Source: Thecamonas trahens ATCC 50062 (lineage: Eukaryota > Apusozoa > Apusomonadida > Apusomonadidae). Taken from it: a DNA stretch of 64,000 nt. Each line of letters starts with the position of its first letter. Position 1 is the first letter of the stretch. The translations under genes and the position numbers were made by a program. Below, piece by piece: positions 50,697 to 60,200 of the stretch. The DNA lies in contig NW_013657670.1 in the NCBI RefSeq assembly GCF_000142905.1, positions 236,323 through 300,322 of the forward strand, read 5' to 3'. The notes below the pieces were generated by a model. It worked only from the letters and a program-made list of their open reading frames with translations, made no database searches and was not told where the DNA came from.

Positions 50697-51724
50697 TCAC
50701 TTGGCCTTGGACTGGTTCTTGGTCGCCTCCACCTTGGCAGCGACCGCGGCAGCGTCGCCGAGGTAGACGCCGCTGAGCGGGCCGACGGAGCCTTCCTGCG
50801 CAATGGGGCGCATGTTGGCGTCGAGCTTGTAGACGAGCGGGACACCGGTGGGGATGTTGACGCCCGGGATGACATCCTCGGCGATGTCGTCGAGGTGCTT
50901 GACCAGGGCGCGGAGCGAGTTTCCATGCGCGGCGACGAGGACGCGCTTGCCCGACTTGATGGCCGGAACAATGTCGCTCTCCCAGTACGGGAGGAACCGC
51001 TCGGCTGTGTCCTTGAGGCACTCGGAGCGCGGCAGGTCAGCCGGGTCGACGTCGGCGTACCGGCGGTCGTTGGCGGGAAGCATCGGCGAGTCGTCGGCAA
51101 GCGGCGGCGGTGGAACGTCGTACGACCGGCGCCAGATGTGAACTTGGTCGGCGCCGTGCTTCTCGGCCGTCTCGATCTTGTTGAGCCCCTGTAGGGCGCC
51201 ATAGTGCCGCTCGTTGAGCCGCCACGAGTGGTGAACCGGAATCCAGCACAGGTCCAGCGCCTCCAGCGAACGCCACAGCGTGGTGATAGCCCGTCGAAGC
51301 ACTGAAGTGTATGCCACGTCAAAGGTCAGGCCCGAATCGACAAGCATGGCTCCCGCAGCACGGGCCTCGGCCTCGCCAGTCTCGGAGAGCGGGACGTCGA
51401 CCCAGCCGGTGAACCGGTTCGCCAAGTTCCACTCGGACTCGCCGTGACGCAGCAGGACCAGCGTATATGTCTGGTCCTCGCCGCCGATCTTGGCCCGCTT
51501 GCTGTCGGGCTCTCCTGGGAGGCAGCAGGCAACGCATGTGGGAGTATGAAAGAGCTTGGTGAGTGGAGCATGGCGGTGACTCGGTGAGATGTGCGTGCAG
51601 CGTGTTTGCCGCAGCCTCCATGCGGCTGGCCAGTCTGACTATACGCAGCGTCTTGCTCTTGCCCTAACCCTAACTCCCGCGGTCACGTACCCTCGAGTGT
51701 CGGCTTGGGGTGGGTGTCGGCCAT
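50697..51724 (-). CDS. cofactor-dependent phosphoglycerate mutase (two exons)
   Basis: Exon 1 is 51724-51691 ([11 protein letters not shown]). The donor GTACGT is at 51690 and the acceptor CCCAG ends at 51515. Exon 2 (51514-50697) continues [20 protein letters not shown] and then [20 protein letters not shown]. 283 residues with the frame kept. Diagnostic motifs are RHGESEWN (phospho-His), [31 protein letters not shown] and [15 protein letters not shown] (second active-site His). It interconverts 3- and 2-phosphoglycerate in glycolysis. A C-terminal Ala/Lys tail ([15 protein letters not shown]) is added. The 176-bp intron holds a short telomere-like repeat. The stop is 68 bp from the convergent SCAI stop. 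Confidence 0.93.
51662..51673 (-). repeat. two telomere-type repeats (TTAGGG)2 in intron
   Basis: CCCTAACCCTAA on the plus strand, reading TTAGGGTTAGGG on the coding strand of the phosphoglycerate mutase intron. Two units could occur by chance. Confidence 0.6.
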
Positions 51725-51911
51725 GGTGTATAGTTGTTGTGTGAGTGGGGTGGGGGGTGGGGCGGCTGGCTGGCCACAGTGACGGGTGCGTGACGGGGGT
51801 GGGGCGGAGCATCGGCGGGGCGGGCAGGGGAGGGGGGGGGGGACAAGGTTTAGTTGCGTCGGTATTGATCGATCGCAATCGTAGCCTACTTTGCTGAGGG
51901 AGGGGAGGGGA

Positions 51912-51923
51912 GGGGGGGGGGGG
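51912..51923. repeat. poly-G tracts upstream of phosphoglycerate mutase
   Basis: A 12-G run, plus an 11-G run at 51832-51842, in the G-rich block 51740-51925. On the coding strand this is a long C-rich leader upstream of the 51724 start. Confidence 0.75.
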
Positions 51924-51952
51924 ATGGATAGTGTCGTCAAAGCCTCAGCCAG

Positions 51953-52459
51953 TCATGGGCATGGCGAGGAGGCGGGCGTCGAGCACAATGCAGAGCCGGA
52001 GCTAGAGCTAGAGCTAGAGCTAGAGCTAGCGACGGACGGGGCTGCAGTTGGAAGCTCTGACGTCTGGTAGTCCCAGATGGGGTAGTAGTCCCAGGGCGGC
52101 GGCGCAGTCTGGTGGCCCTGCATCTGGAGCCACTCGCACATGGCGGTGGAGAACGGCTCAGAGGTGGGCGCAGCGCCAGTCCTTGCCCGAGTCGCCTTCT
52201 TCTTGGCCAGCGCAGCCTCTCGCAGCGACATCACCGTCTCAGCCAGCGCTGTCATGCTGGTGTCCGTCTCGGCCGACGACGCCGACGAACTCCGAGCTGC
52301 GACGGCGATGCCCGTAGCCCGAGCGTCCGCAGCCCGAGCGTCCGCAGCCCGAGCGTTCGCACCGGGGCCTGGACCCGGGCCCGCGTCGGGGCTAGCACCC
52401 CCGCTCGCGCCATACCCGTCGTTGACCTCCTCGGTCTGGTATGGAGCGAGCCAGTTCAT
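51953..52459 (-). CDS. small low-complexity hypothetical protein
   Basis: A 168-residue frame starting MNWLAPYQTEEVNDGYGASG, not recognised. It has an ARAADARAADARATG repeat, a short helix (LAETVMSLREAALAKKKATR), a Trp/Tyr-rich segment (WDYYPIWDYQT) and a poly-Ser run from a GAGCTA hexamer repeat at 51999-52030. Its start lies 40 bp below the stop of the next gene, and a GTGAGT donor-like site overlaps that stop. It may therefore be a 3' exon of that gene instead of a separate one. Coding is plausible but not certain. Confidence 0.4.
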   Translation of the reverse strand: MNWLAPYQTEEVNDGYGASGGASPDAGPGPGPGANARAADARAADARATGIAVAARSSSASSAETDTSMTALAETVMSLREAALAKKKATRARTGAAPTSEPFSTAMCEWLQMQGHQTAPPPWDYYPIWDYQTSELPTAAPSVASSSSSSSSSSGSALCSTPASSPCP

Positions 52460-52498
52460 GGTGGCGTGCTTGGGTCGAGTGGGGGGCGGAGCTTTAAC

Positions 52499-53821
52499 TC
52501 ACCGACGCGGGCTGCGGACCGGCGGTGCCAGGCCGGGGTGGGCCAGCAGCTCGTTGATGACGCGGATGGCGCGGTACGAGGTCGAGGTGAGGAGAAGCCT
52601 GGCCGATTGGATCTTGCTCGTCGACGCCAGACCGTGCTCGAGGTACCAGCCCGAGTTCTGGACCATGGTCGAGGCGAACCAGGCGTGGAGCGCAAGCTCG
52701 ATGTGAGGGAGGAGCGATTGCGAGGCGTCGGGCAAAGACTCGGTCTCGGTCAGTAGCCAGAGCAGCGCGTCGTAGGTAGCGACATCGACAAGGGCGGCAG
52801 CCACGACGTGGGCATGGTCGCGGAGCCGGGCCCAGTAGTGGTGAAAGGCGACGTCGGACTCGGGCGAGCGCGCCACTCGCGCCCGCCATCGCTTGACCAG
52901 TGTGTGTAGGACTCGCTCGAGACGCAGCCGGAGCGTGCTCCACTGCCAGCTGACGTCGCAGATGTGGTGGGCCGATGCGAGACGCGCCGTCAGCGGCTGC
53001 GTCATGCGCCACGCCAGCGAGAGGCTCGCTACAACCGAGCCAGGCGCCATCCACTGGCTCGGCGCAGCCGCAGAGGCGCGGACAAGGTGTGCCAGCGCCG
53101 CAGCCTCGCCCGGCGGCATGCCGGTGAGGCCAAGCGCGAGATGTGCAACGAGTGTGCCTAGCGCCTGCAGCGGGCCGACAGCCACGTCAGGCGCCTCCCA
53201 CGCCGCCTCGGCCGCTAGGCCCACCATTCGCTGTGCTGTCACCAGCCGCAGCGCCACTGCTTGCTGCGCACCAAGCTTGCGTGGGCTCTGCCGCTGCAGC
53301 GCTGTGCCCAGTGCGTATGTGGCCAGAATCCGGAGCGTGAGCCCAGCGTGGACTCTTGTCAGCGATGCTGACGCCGACGCCGCTCGGAGCACCGCACGGC
53401 CGACAACAATCGTCACCGCATCCGCCAGCGCACCGCCGAGCGCCAGCGCTGCCGCACTTGGCTCGGGCACTCCGCGCCAGGCATTGTCGGCCAAGTCGCC
53501 CATCGATCGCGCCGCATGCCACCCGATGCCGTCGTCGGCGGCTACAAGGACCGCGCCGTCAGCCTCGCCCACTGCCAGGCTCAGCGCCGCGCCACCGCCG
53601 ACCGCCGCCAGCACCACCCGCCCCACAGCGGGCAGTGTGTGCGGCCTGGCTCCTGCGCCTGCACCTTGCGCGCCAACCGCGATCACAGCTGCCATCAACG
53701 AGTCAGGCTCGTCCTCGCCTGCGGCAGCCGAGGTGGTCGCAGCCGCAGCGGCCGCGGGCTGCAGCTGGTGCAGCAGCCGCAGTAGCCGAGTGCGGGCAGG
53801 CGGGAAAGCAGAGGAGGCCAT
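52499..53821 (-). CDS. acyl-CoA oxidase/dehydrogenase-like helical protein (tentative, short)
   Basis: A 440-residue, Ala-rich protein starting MASSAFPPARTRLL. The segment LTLRILATYALGTALQRQSP and following recalls the start of the C-terminal helical domain of acyl-CoA oxidases (L.IA..YA..R). The C-terminus HYWARLRDHAHVVAAALVDV, then MVQNSGWYLEHGLASTSKIQ and LTSTSYRAIRVINELLAHP, resembles their last helical domain. The FAD-binding beta domain and typical N-terminus are missing or unrecognisable, so it is about two-thirds of normal size. It may be a degenerate paralogue, may have missed 5' exons, or may be a different helical protein. A GTGAGT sequence overlaps the TGA stop. Confidence 0.45.
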   Translation of the reverse strand: MASSAFPPARTRLLRLLHQLQPAAAAAATTSAAAGEDEPDSLMAAVIAVGAQGAGAGARPHTLPAVGRVVLAAVGGGAALSLAVGEADGAVLVAADDGIGWHAARSMGDLADNAWRGVPEPSAAALALGGALADAVTIVVGRAVLRAASASASLTRVHAGLTLRILATYALGTALQRQSPRKLGAQQAVALRLVTAQRMVGLAAEAAWEAPDVAVGPLQALGTLVAHLALGLTGMPPGEAAALAHLVRASAAAPSQWMAPGSVVASLSLAWRMTQPLTARLASAHHICDVSWQWSTLRLRLERVLHTLVKRWRARVARSPESDVAFHHYWARLRDHAHVVAAALVDVATYDALLWLLTETESLPDASQSLLPHIELALHAWFASTMVQNSGWYLEHGLASTSKIQSARLLLTSTSYRAIRVINELLAHPGLAPPVRSPRR

Positions 53822-55027
53822 CGCATGCACGAGGGCAGAGGTGAGTGTCGTGGTGTGCGTGGGAGACTGAGTCTGGCTGCGGCTGCAGGAGTCGGTGCTG
53901 GCATCGTGCCAGGTGAGGGAAGGAGGAATGCAGGAACACTGTTGCCACATCTGCAGCGCCCCTACATCGGAAGCATCGGGCTTTGGAACAGATGGTGCCT
54001 CGGCAAAGTGTTTCTAGATCCGGCAGAGAGGGGGCGAAATCAGGGCGGTGTGGGCGCAGTTTGTCAGCATGCGTGGCTTGGCATGTGGCATGGCTTGCGA
54101 TTGCTGGCATGAGGTGCAGCGCCCATCGTGACTATTGTATTGTGTCCACGTGAAAGAATTGAAGGAGGCAACACAAAAAATACGTTCGTTCGTTCGTACA
54201 AACATGCGAACGAAGCATGCAAACAAACGAAATGAATGAAGGACAACCACGAGACCAAGTAAAGTCAACCAACGAATCAATGGAACGAATGAGAAGGTGA
54301 CTTGCTACAAATCGGGTTGGGACGGACTGCAGTTGGGCGACCGGTGGCAGTCCTTGTTTCGTCCTACCGCTCACTAGCATACTCTCGACTCGGTATGTGC
54401 AACGGAGGAAGGGGGTAAAGAGCGGGTGGTGCACGGGAGCGTGAGAGGGGGGGATGGGAATTGGGTGCTAGAGGGGGGGGGGGGGGGTGCAGGGACATGG
54501 TCACAACAGGTGTGTGCTCGTGGGCGGGGGCACAGGGGGAAGAAGGCTTTCACCTTCGTCTGCTGTAAGCCGCTCATCGCGAGCGCTGCTGTCAATTATT
54601 CCGAATTCGACGGTGGGCTACCCTAGTTGGTGCGGCTCGTGAGGCGGTAGCAGACGACAGAGGCTGAGGTACAGAGGCTGAGGATGGTGTCCTTGTATGC
54701 AGCTTGCTCTGTGTTCACTTGCCGGTCTGGATGCGGTGCTGCTGTACCCCCTGCCGCCATGGCCTCGCTCGCCTTCCGGCTGGTGGGCCAGGTTGTCATT
54801 TTTCGGTTGTTCCGCCCGAACGAGCCGGCGAGTCCCCTCTTGCGGGCGCACATGACCTCGACGGGTGTGGACGGAGGGGTGGTGGGGGGGAGGGGGGGAG
54901 GGGGGATAGGTAGGCGATGGCGGTGCAACTCACATTTGCGAGCGGGGCGGTAATGTGTGACTGGCGGCTGGCTACGACGACGGCGACGACGATGCGGTGG
55001 GGGTAACTGATGTGCGTAGTGCCCAAC
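53822..55027. other. intergenic region, no confident gene
   Basis: 1.2 kb between divergent genes. It holds an A/T-richer stretch (54125-54300) with repeated CGTTCG/CGAACG words able to fold back (54184-54220) and a 15-G run at 54473-54487. A minus-strand open frame at 54623-54928 (101 codons, YKDTILSLCTSASVVCYRLT near its end) has no recognised domain and is not called as a gene. Confidence 0.55.
54473..54487. repeat. poly-G tract
   Basis: A run of 15 G in an intergenic region, preceded by further G-rich blocks. Confidence 0.75.
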
Positions 55028-55309
55028 ATGGCTGACAACGAGCCGGATCTTTCCAAGATGACGGACGAGGAGAAGGCATTCTACCAGAAGTACGGCAAGA
55101 TGCCGCCCAAGGCTACCGAGAAGTTCCGCCGCGCCCGCGGCGGCAAGCGCATTTTCGACTCGGCTGACTACTCGATGCAGATGGCTGGCGTTAAGGGCAA
55201 GATCGGTGGCGGCGGCCTGCTGCGCAAGAAGATGACGCTGCCGGCTGGTGCCGCGGCGTCGGGCGCCAACGCCACCACGCCCACAGGAGACGCGGGCGAG
55301 GACGAGTAG
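55028..55309 (+). CDS. endosulfine/ARPP-19/Igo family phosphatase regulator
   Basis: A 93-residue protein starting MADNEPDLSKMTDEEKAFYQ, then KYGKMPPKATEKFRRARGGK and RIFDSADYSMQMAGVKGK. The FDSADYS motif near residue 43 is the family signature (FDSGDY in animals and yeast), containing the Ser phosphorylated by Greatwall/Rim15-type kinases. The preceding E..F...YGK.P order matches yeast Igo proteins. When phosphorylated, family members inhibit PP2A-B55, controlling mitotic entry or quiescence. The Gly/Ala-rich tail is not conserved. The frame is open a few codons upstream (55010), but MADNEPD is the natural start. A 5' intron like those of neighbours is possible. Confidence 0.85.
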   Translation: MADNEPDLSKMTDEEKAFYQKYGKMPPKATEKFRRARGGKRIFDSADYSMQMAGVKGKIGGGGLLRKKMTLPAGAAASGANATTPTGDAGEDE

Positions 55310-55568
55310 TGTGGCGGTGCAAGTTGCCCGGCCCCGTGAGCAAGTGAATACATCGTGAGAACGAGTCCTAGTTGTTTCCTATGTACCAGGCCTTGGAAGC
55401 AGTGAGTCCACTTGGGGCAAAAGGCCATGCGTTGCTCGCTTCCCCTCGACTTCTGCACCTGAACCTGGCCATCATTCTTGCCCTTACTCACGACTCTCCG
55501 GTCCATGTAGTTTGGTCCGGCTTCGTCGAGCTGGGGCGCACACACATACACATAGTATCATGCGACGA

Positions 55569-55605
<37 letters not shown>

Positions 55606-56312
55606 TGTATTGTATTCATTAACGGCACTGCAACGCGGGGAGAGGGAGGGAGGGGAAGCAAGAGGGAGGGAGAAGACGGGCAGGGCGGGGCATGACGAGG
55701 TCTGCGACGGGCAGTACTGAGCGGGTACGGGAAAATCGATCGGGAAGAGGGCGTTAGAAGCTCTGCGGGAAAGAACTCTTCGGCGTGGATGGGGCTCTGT
55801 GGCGTGGATGGGTGAGGAGGAGTTAGTGAGAGGAGAAGGGAAGGAAGGGAAGGGAAGGGGAAAGTTGTAGGCAGAGTGAGCAAAGGAGATGATGTACCAC
55901 ACCCGTATAAAGCGTCCAACATTAACGATGGAGCAGGAAGTAGCGTGGGTTCTTCTGCCAGTCCCCTCTTGCGAGGCGCGAGCAACAATGGATGCAAGCG
56001 GCAATGGGCGGGGGCTGGGTAGGAGCAGGGGTAGGGAAGGAGGAGGGCTTGGCCTGGAGCAGGGGCCCCAGGCTTCAGCGTTGTCGAGAGAGGAGGTGCA
56101 AGGGCAAGTTGAAATATTGGATGCTGGTTGGTCGACCACTTTGTCTGCGTGTGTGTCCGTCACATGGGCTTGGCTATCTGCGCTCTGCCACAGCCCTGCA
56201 TCCGCATCATCCCGGCGGCAGCAACGCTTGTTGGGAGAGTGCTTGGAACCGATGTGTAGGTGAATGCGGGTCGATTGTCATTTACACAGATGAAGGGTCC
56301 ATGACAAGGGTA
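55310..56312. other. intergenic region with (CA)n
   Basis: About 1.0 kb between convergent genes, unusually long for this window. It contains a CA microsatellite at about 55570-55601 and A/G-rich blocks (55640-55690, 55820-55865). Open frames here are low-complexity and unsupported. Confidence 0.6.
55570..55601. repeat. (CA)n microsatellite
   Basis: About 16 uninterrupted CA dinucleotides followed by ATACATGTAT. Confidence 0.9.
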
Positions 56313-56813
56313 CTAGGCCTCCTGCTCGAGGACCTCGACGTCGAAGATGAGGAACGAGTTGGGCGGGATGACCGGGGGATGGCCGCCGGGGCCGTAGGCG
56401 TAGTCGGGCGAGGCGTAGAGGAGAGCGCGCTCGCCGATGCGCATGGTGGCGACGCCTTCGTCCCAGGCCGAGATGACGCGGCCTGCGCCGAGCGGGAAGC
56501 GGAAGGGCCGGCCCTTGTCGCGGGACGAGTCGAACTTATCGCCATTGGTCAGGGTGCCGGTGTAGTGGACGACGACCTCTTTGCCCTGGGTGGCTAGCGG
56601 AGCGTCTTCGGGTGCTTCCGTGGTGATCTCCTTGAAGAACCCGTTCTTGGCCGCCTTCTTCAACGCCTTGCACAACTTCTTGTGGTTGTTCTCTTTCCAG
56701 TCCTTGCCCTGGCACTCGGCGCCACAGTAGAGCACTCCCTTGCAACCAGCGCACTGCTGGAGCTCCGTCTCCTCAGTCCCACAGTTCTGGCAGCGGATCG
56801 GTCCCGACGACAT
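56313..56813 (-). CDS. MYND zinc finger-FKBP peptidyl-prolyl isomerase fusion
   Basis: A 166-residue protein. Residues 8-48 form a MYND zinc finger: CQNCGTEETELQQCAGCKGV, then LYCGAECQGKDWKENNHKKLC with the Cys/His ligand order. After a Lys-rich linker comes an FKBP domain (about 70-163): VVVHYTGTLTNGDKFDSSRD, GRPFRFPLGAGRVISAWDEG with the active-site Trp, GERALLYASPDYAYGPGGHP and PPNSFLIFDVEVLE. Key FKBP12 positions (Tyr, Asp of KFDSS, Trp, Tyr of DYAYG) are kept, so it should be an active, FK506-sensitive prolyl isomerase. The MYND finger would bind proline-rich partners. The start is directly at the finger. The gene is divergent from the HEAT-repeat gene. Confidence 0.92.
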   Translation of the reverse strand: MSSGPIRCQNCGTEETELQQCAGCKGVLYCGAECQGKDWKENNHKKLCKALKKAAKNGFFKEITTEAPEDAPLATQGKEVVVHYTGTLTNGDKFDSSRDKGRPFRFPLGAGRVISAWDEGVATMRIGERALLYASPDYAYGPGGHPPVIPPNSFLIFDVEVLEQEA

Positions 56814-57264
56814 TCTTCTTACTTTCTCTCAACACGTACGTCAAGTGTGTCTGTGTCTCTGTCGCTGCCTGCCGCTCCCCACCCTCCCCCTCGAGCTCGT
56901 ACTCACAACACACGCCACCCGCCCACAAACTGCCATCACACCCTTCATCTCAATAGAGGAGAACTTTCATCGATCCCGTCCCGCAATCAGTCCACATCTG
57001 CATTCTCTTCCCCAACCCCTGCATCGCCGGCCTTCATTTCCCCCTCTCCCCTCGCTCCCGCTCATCAGCCGCTCATCGGCCATATCACCCGCTCGCTGTC
57101 TTGGCGCCGACAGCCGGTTGGCGCCACTGCACGACCCCCGCCAACCGCCAACCGCCACCACCTCTGCCGGCACACCCACCTCTCCCCGCTGCTGCCACCA
57201 CCACCACTACTACTACTACTCCAACCACCACCACCACCACCCCCGACCGGAGATATAGAGAGCC
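56814..57264. other. divergent intergenic region
   Basis: 451 bp between the MYND-FKBP gene (-) and HEAT-repeat gene (+). It is C/A/T-rich on the plus strand, ending in CCACCACCA/CTACTACTA triplet repeats (57185-57243) just before the ATG at 57265. No other feature was recognised. Confidence 0.6.
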
Positions 57265-60200
57265 ATGGCAGCCAATGTGCTCCCGCTCCTCGGCTCGTCA
57301 ACCTATGCCCATCGGAGCCATCATACACCGGTCCTCGCCCCGCTCGCAGCGGCGGCGACAGCGGAAGACGGAGAGTCCGCCAGCCCGGTCTTCGGCTCAC
57401 AGCATCCTTGTCGTGACGCAGAGGCCAACGCACCACCATCGGTGTCCAAGTGGTCACGCCGCGTCCTCGCCGAAGACAACACCAATCGTGTCTACTTTGA
57501 CGGGGTAGAGTACACCGGGGCATACCAGCCGGTCTTTGACACCTCAGCCGATCTGCACGCACCCACCGTCTCGGTCGCCTTGCGCACCAGCCATCACCCA
57601 GACGCTGGCCTCTCGCCAATCTCCTCGCGCCTTGCCTCTACTAACGACACCATCCGCGCTCTGCTTGACCGCTCAAACTCGCTCCTTCAGCGCTCGCCGC
57701 CGTCTGGTCGCGTCATGAGCTCCGACCACATCTACCAGCCCGGCGAGTCGTTCAACCTAGGTCCGCTCGCCGACGCCAGTGCCGTCGTCCCCCCAGCGCT
57801 TGCCCCGTCGTTGCAGCGGCAGACAAGTCCTAATGATGATGCCGACGTCGCCGACGATGGCGACGACGCACGAGCGCTCGACATCCGCCCGGCTCCGATC
57901 GTCACCGTCGCCGACACCAGCGAGATCGAACGTGATGCCACCGCCAGTCCTCCGCAGCGCCCGCTCGATACCACCGAGTCCCGCATCCAAGCCACGCTCG
58001 ATGCGGCGCTGACCAGCGCGCGTTCTACCCAGCCACAGCAGGACCCCGACGCGACGCTGCTAGACGAATCCAGCTTTGCCGACGGCAACGAGTCGATGGC
58101 CCAGGTCGCGCTCAACGAGTCGGTCGCTCGCCTCAAGTCGGCCGAGGCCCGCGTCGAGGCACTGCTTGCCAAGCGTCGCGCTGAGCGCGCCCGGGCAGGC
58201 GCCAGCGGACCCAACGCCCTCGTACCGCGCTCGGCTGCACGTACCACCGCCGCCAACGACCTAGCCATGACTCACTCGCAGTGGTCTGAGCTCGACGTCC
58301 TCGAGCCGGCCTCGGACTTTCCCCAGCCCGACCACTACCTTTCGGCTCGTGCCGCATACCTCATCGATCCTAATGCGCCCTCACACCGCGCCTCGCCGCT
58401 CGCCACCCTTCAGGAGACCTCGCTGGGCGCCTGCATTCGCTCCGAGGACCGCGACTACAACGCTGCCGGTGACCCTCACAACGTCTCCGGTGCCGCCCAT
58501 GACGCGGGCGAAGCCTCGTTTGTCTTTCCTGCCCATCCAGCCTCGTCCTCGTTCGCCCGCTCGGTCCCCACCGCCGCGCCTGCCTCGATCGGCTTTATCC
58601 GCGACGTCTTTGACCCGGCGTTTGAGCCCGCAGACTCAGCGCCGCATGCCGCTGCACGCACTACCATCGCTAATCTCTCGCACACTCTCTCGCCGTCGTC
58701 TGAAAACATGCCGCCGTGCGGGCCCGGAAACGTCTCGTTTGCCGCCTCGCCCTCGCGCGTCACCACGTTTGACGTCTCCGCTCCGCCGTCAGCCATCAAG
58801 GCCTCGGCCTCTGTGCTACATGAGCGCGCGGCATCGGCCGCGCTCGACGAGTCCGAGCTTGATGGGCCTGAACTCGACAACCCGTCTCAGGCGCTCTCGC
58901 TAGGCGCGCTCTCATCCGAGTGCTCTGATGAGGACGCCATCGAAGAGGACGCCATCCCGCCGCCAGAGACCGAGCTGCCACCAACCCAGCTCGCACTCTA
59001 CTATCTCGAGTACGTCGCTCACAAGCGCCGGCCAGTCCGCGCCCTTGCCATGGAGCATGTGCTGGACGTGGTGACTCGGACCAAGCCCTCGTTCACCGAG
59101 CATGTCCATGCCGCCAACTCGGCCGAGTTTGCCTCGTTTGCGCTCGAGCGCATCGTGCAGTGCATCATCAACAACCTCGAGCGGTTCGAGGTCGACGGCG
59201 GCTCGTCGCTCAACTACTCGGCCGCCCAGATCCTGCTTGTTTTAGGGGCACCGTACATTGACCCCGCCCTGCCGGTTCTCCAAGTCATGCTCCGCAACCC
59301 GCTGCTCAACCTCGCCACCCATGAGATGGTCGTCAATGCGCTCCTGGCTGCAGGCTCTGCAGGCATCACTGCGCTCATGGAGCTCGCCCAGGACGAGGGC
59401 TTTACCGGCAACGCTCGCCTCCTCCTCAACGCGCTCGCCGCACACGGCCCCATCCGCACCCATGTCGTCGTCCCGGAGCTCATCCGCATGGTCGCAACCG
59501 GCCCGACCTCATCGCGCGCCGTCGCCGTCCTAGCCCTCTCCAAGATGCTCGACGCCGCCGCGCCGGCCATCCCGGTCCTCCGCAACGCCCTCCTCTCTGG
59601 CTCGGTCGACCGCTATCTCGTGGTCCAGGCCCTGCGGACCGCCGGCGACGACGGCGAAGCCGTGCTCATCGAGCTCCTGGCCACCGCCCGCAACGCCGCT
59701 GTTCGCGCTGCCGCCGTCCGCGGCCTCGGCCTCCCGCGCTTCCACATGGCCAGCGATGCCCGCCTCGTCGCCCGTGCCACCTCGCTCCACGTATGCGTTG
59801 AGGCCGACCTGGCCTCTGCCGCCACACACGCCCCGCACGATCCACACTACGTCTACCTTCTCCCGCCAGACGCCTCGGCTACCACAACCGTCCGCGCCGA
59901 CGGCAACGAGCTCCCTACCGACGCCGAGGAGCGCCTCGTCGTTGACGCCCGCGAATTGGTCTCTTCCATTCGCCGCGCCCTTGTCCGCGGCGTGTTTGAT
60001 GATCCCAAGCCGTCGGCCGACTCGGCTCGCGCCGCCGCCCAACTCACCATCGACGCCCACGCTGCCGCCGCCGCTGACGCCGCAGCAGCAGCAGCGTCTC
60101 CGTCGGTTTCAGGCACTGTCGAGCCGTTTGTGCGCGAGGAGCACACCGAAGCCGCTCTCGTCGCCATCGGGCACGGCCTCTGCGATGTTGACGCCGGCGT

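Noticed and set aside
54184-54220. CGTTCG/CGAACG inverted words as a structured RNA or tRNA
   Set aside because: Only short imperfect pairing, no cloverleaf or conserved box elements.
55558-56163. 201-codon minus-strand frame over the CA microsatellite
   Set aside because: Ends in (CV)n from the CA repeat and is otherwise Ser/Pro-rich; no support.
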